DNA from: Leptothoe sp034932105 | GTDB taxonomy: Bacteria > Cyanobacteriota > Cyanobacteriia > Phormidesmidales > Phormidesmidaceae | Direction: 5' to 3' | Length of the DNA stretch: 64,000 nt | Assembly: GCF_034932105.1 (NCBI RefSeq) | Contig: NZ_JAYGIG010000003.1 | Span: forward strand, 62,001 to 126,000 | Shown here: positions 61,965 to 64,000 of the stretch, piece by piece | Layout: each line of letters opens with the position of its first letter | Numbering within the stretch: position 1 is the stretch's first letter | Notes under the pieces: generated by a model | Database searches by the model: none | Seen by the model: the letters and a program-made list of their open reading frames with translations, nothing else | What the model was told of the DNA's origin: nothing | Translations under genes and position numbers: made by a program

Positions 61965-63359
61965 TCAATCCACGTTTCCCGATTGATTGTAGGTTTGCTG
62001 ACGGGGAATATAGAAACTGGCGACAATGGCCATGCACAGCCACCAGAGGGTGCTGACCTGGGGCCGATACCAGACGGTGTCCACCAAGCCGTGGACCAGC
62101 ATGCCGGAGCAGGTTGCGATCGCACCAATCAACCAATACCCCTGAACATCCATATTCATCCGTAGCCGCCGCAGCTGTTGCAACCCTTGGTAAAACAGGG
62201 TGCCCAACATCCACAAAAATGCCGTAAAGCCAATGAAGCCTGCTTCGACCAGGGTTTCTAGAAAAATTGAATAGGCACTCAAGGCGGTGTAGCGGGGCCG
62301 CTGGTAAAGCGGATAAATTTTATTAAAGGCCTCATTGCCGGGACCAATGCCAATCACAGGACGGGCCCGAATCATATCCATCGCCCCTTCCCAGACATTA
62401 ATGCGGAAATTGTTACTACTGTCCTCACGCCCCGCAAACATGGTCATCACCCGTTCCCTCACCGGCCCTACAAACAGCACGGCAAACAGCACCAGACCCG
62501 CCATGGTGCCTAAAAGGGCGGGCAAGGCCCAACGCTTCCAAAAAGGCGGGAACAGCTCACTCCACCAGAACATCAGCAACACGGCCAGCACAAAAAATAG
62601 GCCCAACAGCCCCATCCAGCCACCCCGGCTATAGCTCAGCACCAAACAAGCCGTATTTAAGAAAAACGCAATCACCGCCAAGGCCTTCGGCAGCCAGCGG
62701 GGCCAGACAAAAATGGCACAGGCACTGAGGGCCACCGCAGGCATCAAATAGGCCGCCAGTAGGTTGGGGTTCAACAAATAGCTATAGACCCGGGTGGCCC
62801 CCGATAAATTCGACGTGGGATCGACCCAGGTGGCTAAGGCCTCCGCCCCAAAAAAGTACTGACGCATGCCATATACGGCCACTGGTAATGTAGCCAGCAC
62901 ATACACCGACACCAGCCCCGTCCGCAGCTTGGGCTGTCGCATAATCCGGGCCAGCAACATAAACAGCATCAGATTCAAGGTCAGCTTCACCAACCCCGCT
63001 ATGGCAGCAGCCTTCACGGGGGAAAGGGCCGTTGCCAGCACCATCGCCCCCCAGTACAGGGTCACCCCCAGGTGTATCGGCGTGAGCCAGCCGTTAGCTT
63101 CATCCGTCAGGGTGAGCAAAAACCACAGGGCCGCACAGGCCATTAGCAAAATGCCGAGCAGGGTGGTGTTGGCATAGGGAGACACCACCAGCAACACGGC
63201 AATAATGCCAGCGGCTATCAGGTCACCGTAGGGCAATAGGCTGCTTCCCTGCCGCCACTGGCGAAACGGTGATAACAGCCGATGGAGAAGGCTGACCTGT
63301 CGCCACTGATGTAACGAAAACTGGCCAAAGGTAAGGGTACGCAGCACTGAGTCAATCAT
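61965..63359 (-). CDS. ictB: IctB, O-antigen-ligase-family membrane protein
   Basis: 464 residues and about 11 membrane helices, with the Wzy_C-type segment VLSYSRGGWMGLLGLFFVL and GIGPGNEAFNKIYPLYQRPRYT in the large loop. This is IctB of cyanobacteria. It was once proposed to be a bicarbonate transporter, which is now doubtful; its family suggests a ligase or polymerase for a glycan. The name refers to the gene only, not a proven function. It is 109 bases upstream (same strand) of the BMP importer. Confidence 0.87.
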   Translation of the reverse strand: MIDSVLRTLTFGQFSLHQWRQVSLLHRLLSPFRQWRQGSSLLPYGDLIAAGIIAVLLVVSPYANTTLLGILLMACAALWFLLTLTDEANGWLTPIHLGVTLYWGAMVLATALSPVKAAAIAGLVKLTLNLMLFMLLARIMRQPKLRTGLVSVYVLATLPVAVYGMRQYFFGAEALATWVDPTSNLSGATRVYSYLLNPNLLAAYLMPAVALSACAIFVWPRWLPKALAVIAFFLNTACLVLSYSRGGWMGLLGLFFVLAVLLMFWWSELFPPFWKRWALPALLGTMAGLVLFAVLFVGPVRERVMTMFAGREDSSNNFRINVWEGAMDMIRARPVIGIGPGNEAFNKIYPLYQRPRYTALSAYSIFLETLVEAGFIGFTAFLWMLGTLFYQGLQQLRRLRMNMDVQGYWLIGAIATCSGMLVHGLVDTVWYRPQVSTLWWLCMAIVASFYIPRQQTYNQSGNVD

Positions 63360-63677
63360 TGAGGCAACCAGAGGTAACTATCAAAAGGGGCCGACGACAT
63401 TAACCTTGTCCACATTCAGAGCTGTAGGCGTTCTATTCAGAAGGCGATTGTTACGGCTTGGGCGTGGTTTATGCGCCTGTATAGTAGCGGTTTAGAGGAC
63501 ACCTCTCAAGCGCACCCACTGCTTTCAGATGCCGTACGTATATTCTTTTCCCTCAGAACTCAAATCTTATGGGTTGGATGGCATCTATTAACAAACTCAA
63601 CTACTATCCCAGGGAGTCCTGGATACCTCAAAAAATGGCCTACGGTGACTTTACAAAGGGACACGTCCTTATAGCCA
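63360..63677. other. 318-base intergenic stretch
   Basis: No promoter, RNA or repeat is seen. A 67-codon plus-strand frame (63471-63674) has no ribosome-binding site and is probably chance. Confidence 0.5.
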
Positions 63678-64000
63678 CTATTCCGGTGCAATATCGCTAG
63701 GGAGCAAGGCCAAGGGTTCAAAGGTTTTGGTGTCGTCTTGGCGGGGCTGGTGGGCTAGGTCGGCTGCCTCCAACCGTTCTAAAACGGGTAGTAGTTCAGC
63801 ATAGGTACGCACCCCAAGCTGTTCAAGGTCATCGATGGTGATGGTTTCGTCAGAGATTTGGCCATTCCGCTGCAAAAATGCCCGGACCCGCTCTTCTTTA
63901 AAGGTCAGAGCTGCCCGTTCTTGCAATGTGGGTAAGGCCGTTTGCAATCCTTTTCTGAGTACGTCTGGGGTAATAATGTCTGCTCCGAGGTCAGCGGCGG
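63678..64000 (-). CDS. Partial gene, C-terminal 106 residues
   Basis: The minus-strand frame is open to the right edge (no stop between 64000 and 63678), and the conventional TTG-start at 63947 is only an internal residue. Text includes ADIITPDVLRKGL, AALTFKEERVRAFLQRNG, TIDDLEQLGVRTYAELLPV and ends with LLPSDIAPE. Helical and acidic; the family is not recognised. The gene begins outside the window. Confidence 0.7.
   Translation of the reverse strand, partial: AADLGADIITPDVLRKGLQTALPTLQERAALTFKEERVRAFLQRNGQISDETITIDDLEQLGVRTYAELLPVLERLEAADLAHQPRQDDTKTFEPLALLPSDIAPE

Noticed and set aside
61965..63359. Bicarbonate transporter function for IctB
   Set aside because: The name exists but the proposed activity is not well supported, and the sequence fits the O-antigen-ligase family.
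63471..63674. 67-codon plus-strand frame
   Set aside because: No ribosome-binding site, no family, and it ends inside the spacer before the edge gene.
1..64000. Prophage, toxin-antitoxin, restriction system or biosynthetic gene cluster
   Set aside because: No phage structural genes, toxin pairs, methylase/endonuclease motifs or NRPS/PKS domains were found while reading both strands.

Overview
The window comes from a cyanobacterium, most likely a filamentous one without clear heterocyst genes. Evidence includes repeated GCGATCGC (HIP1) octamers, ndhL next to a DUF3007 gene and trpA, a tRNA-Leu(UAA) gene split by a group I intron, cruP, ictB, glgC, a CPP1-like gene, a HetZ-related gene and a PEP-CTERM protein. 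No phage or plasmid backbone is visible. It reads as ordinary chromosome with one accessory surface operon, one glycan cluster and one insertion-sequence scar.

Layout. 0-7.7 kb: a pentapeptide-repeat protein, a membrane protein overlapping a DUF3598 protein, cruP, a SirB1-like protein, hisA, and a lysine-rich histone-H1-like protein with its own promoter and terminator. 7.7-15.3 kb: repeat-rich non-coding DNA, then glycosyltransferases (one HpsE-like), a DUF6473-like protein and two sulfotransferases, which look like a (sulfated) exopolysaccharide cluster. 15.3-27.7 kb: a minus-strand operon of four very large secreted or outer-membrane proteins (DUF11/SdrD-like protein, outer-membrane barrel with an Ig-like domain, beta-helix/OmpA fusion, giant DUF11-repeat protein). 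The first three genes are joined by one-base TAATG overlaps. The giant last gene is split by an exact 20-bp tandem duplication. 28.7-30.7 kb: trpA, DUF3007 gene, ndhL and intron-bearing tRNA-Leu. 31-48.9 kb: housekeeping and regulatory genes (larC with a His-rich insert, HetZ-related, OmpR-type regulator, CPP1-like, MacB-type ABC pair, glgC, beta-lactamase-like hydrolase, gatA). 49.4-51.6 kb: PEP-CTERM protein and ilvC. 51.8-53.9 kb: a nested insertion sequence, with an IS481-type element inside an older DDE element; both pairs of target duplications are readable. 54-58 kb: three exported proteins of one gene set, then dinB. 58.2-63.4 kb: an allophanate-hydrolase-like small protein, a BMP-family nucleoside-type ABC importer lacking its ATPase in this window, and ictB. 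The right edge cuts a gene on the minus strand.

The most system-like and least explained part is the 12-kb surface operon at 15.4-27.7 kb. Its products combine what is needed to export, anchor to peptidoglycan and display a very long repeat protein, so I infer one cell-surface assembly. Other notable items are the frameshifting duplication in its last gene, the nested IS, the coiled-coil/H1-tail/winged-helix protein at 6.9 kb and several strong hairpins. Assignments rest on reading motifs and remembered family patterns; no database search was possible.
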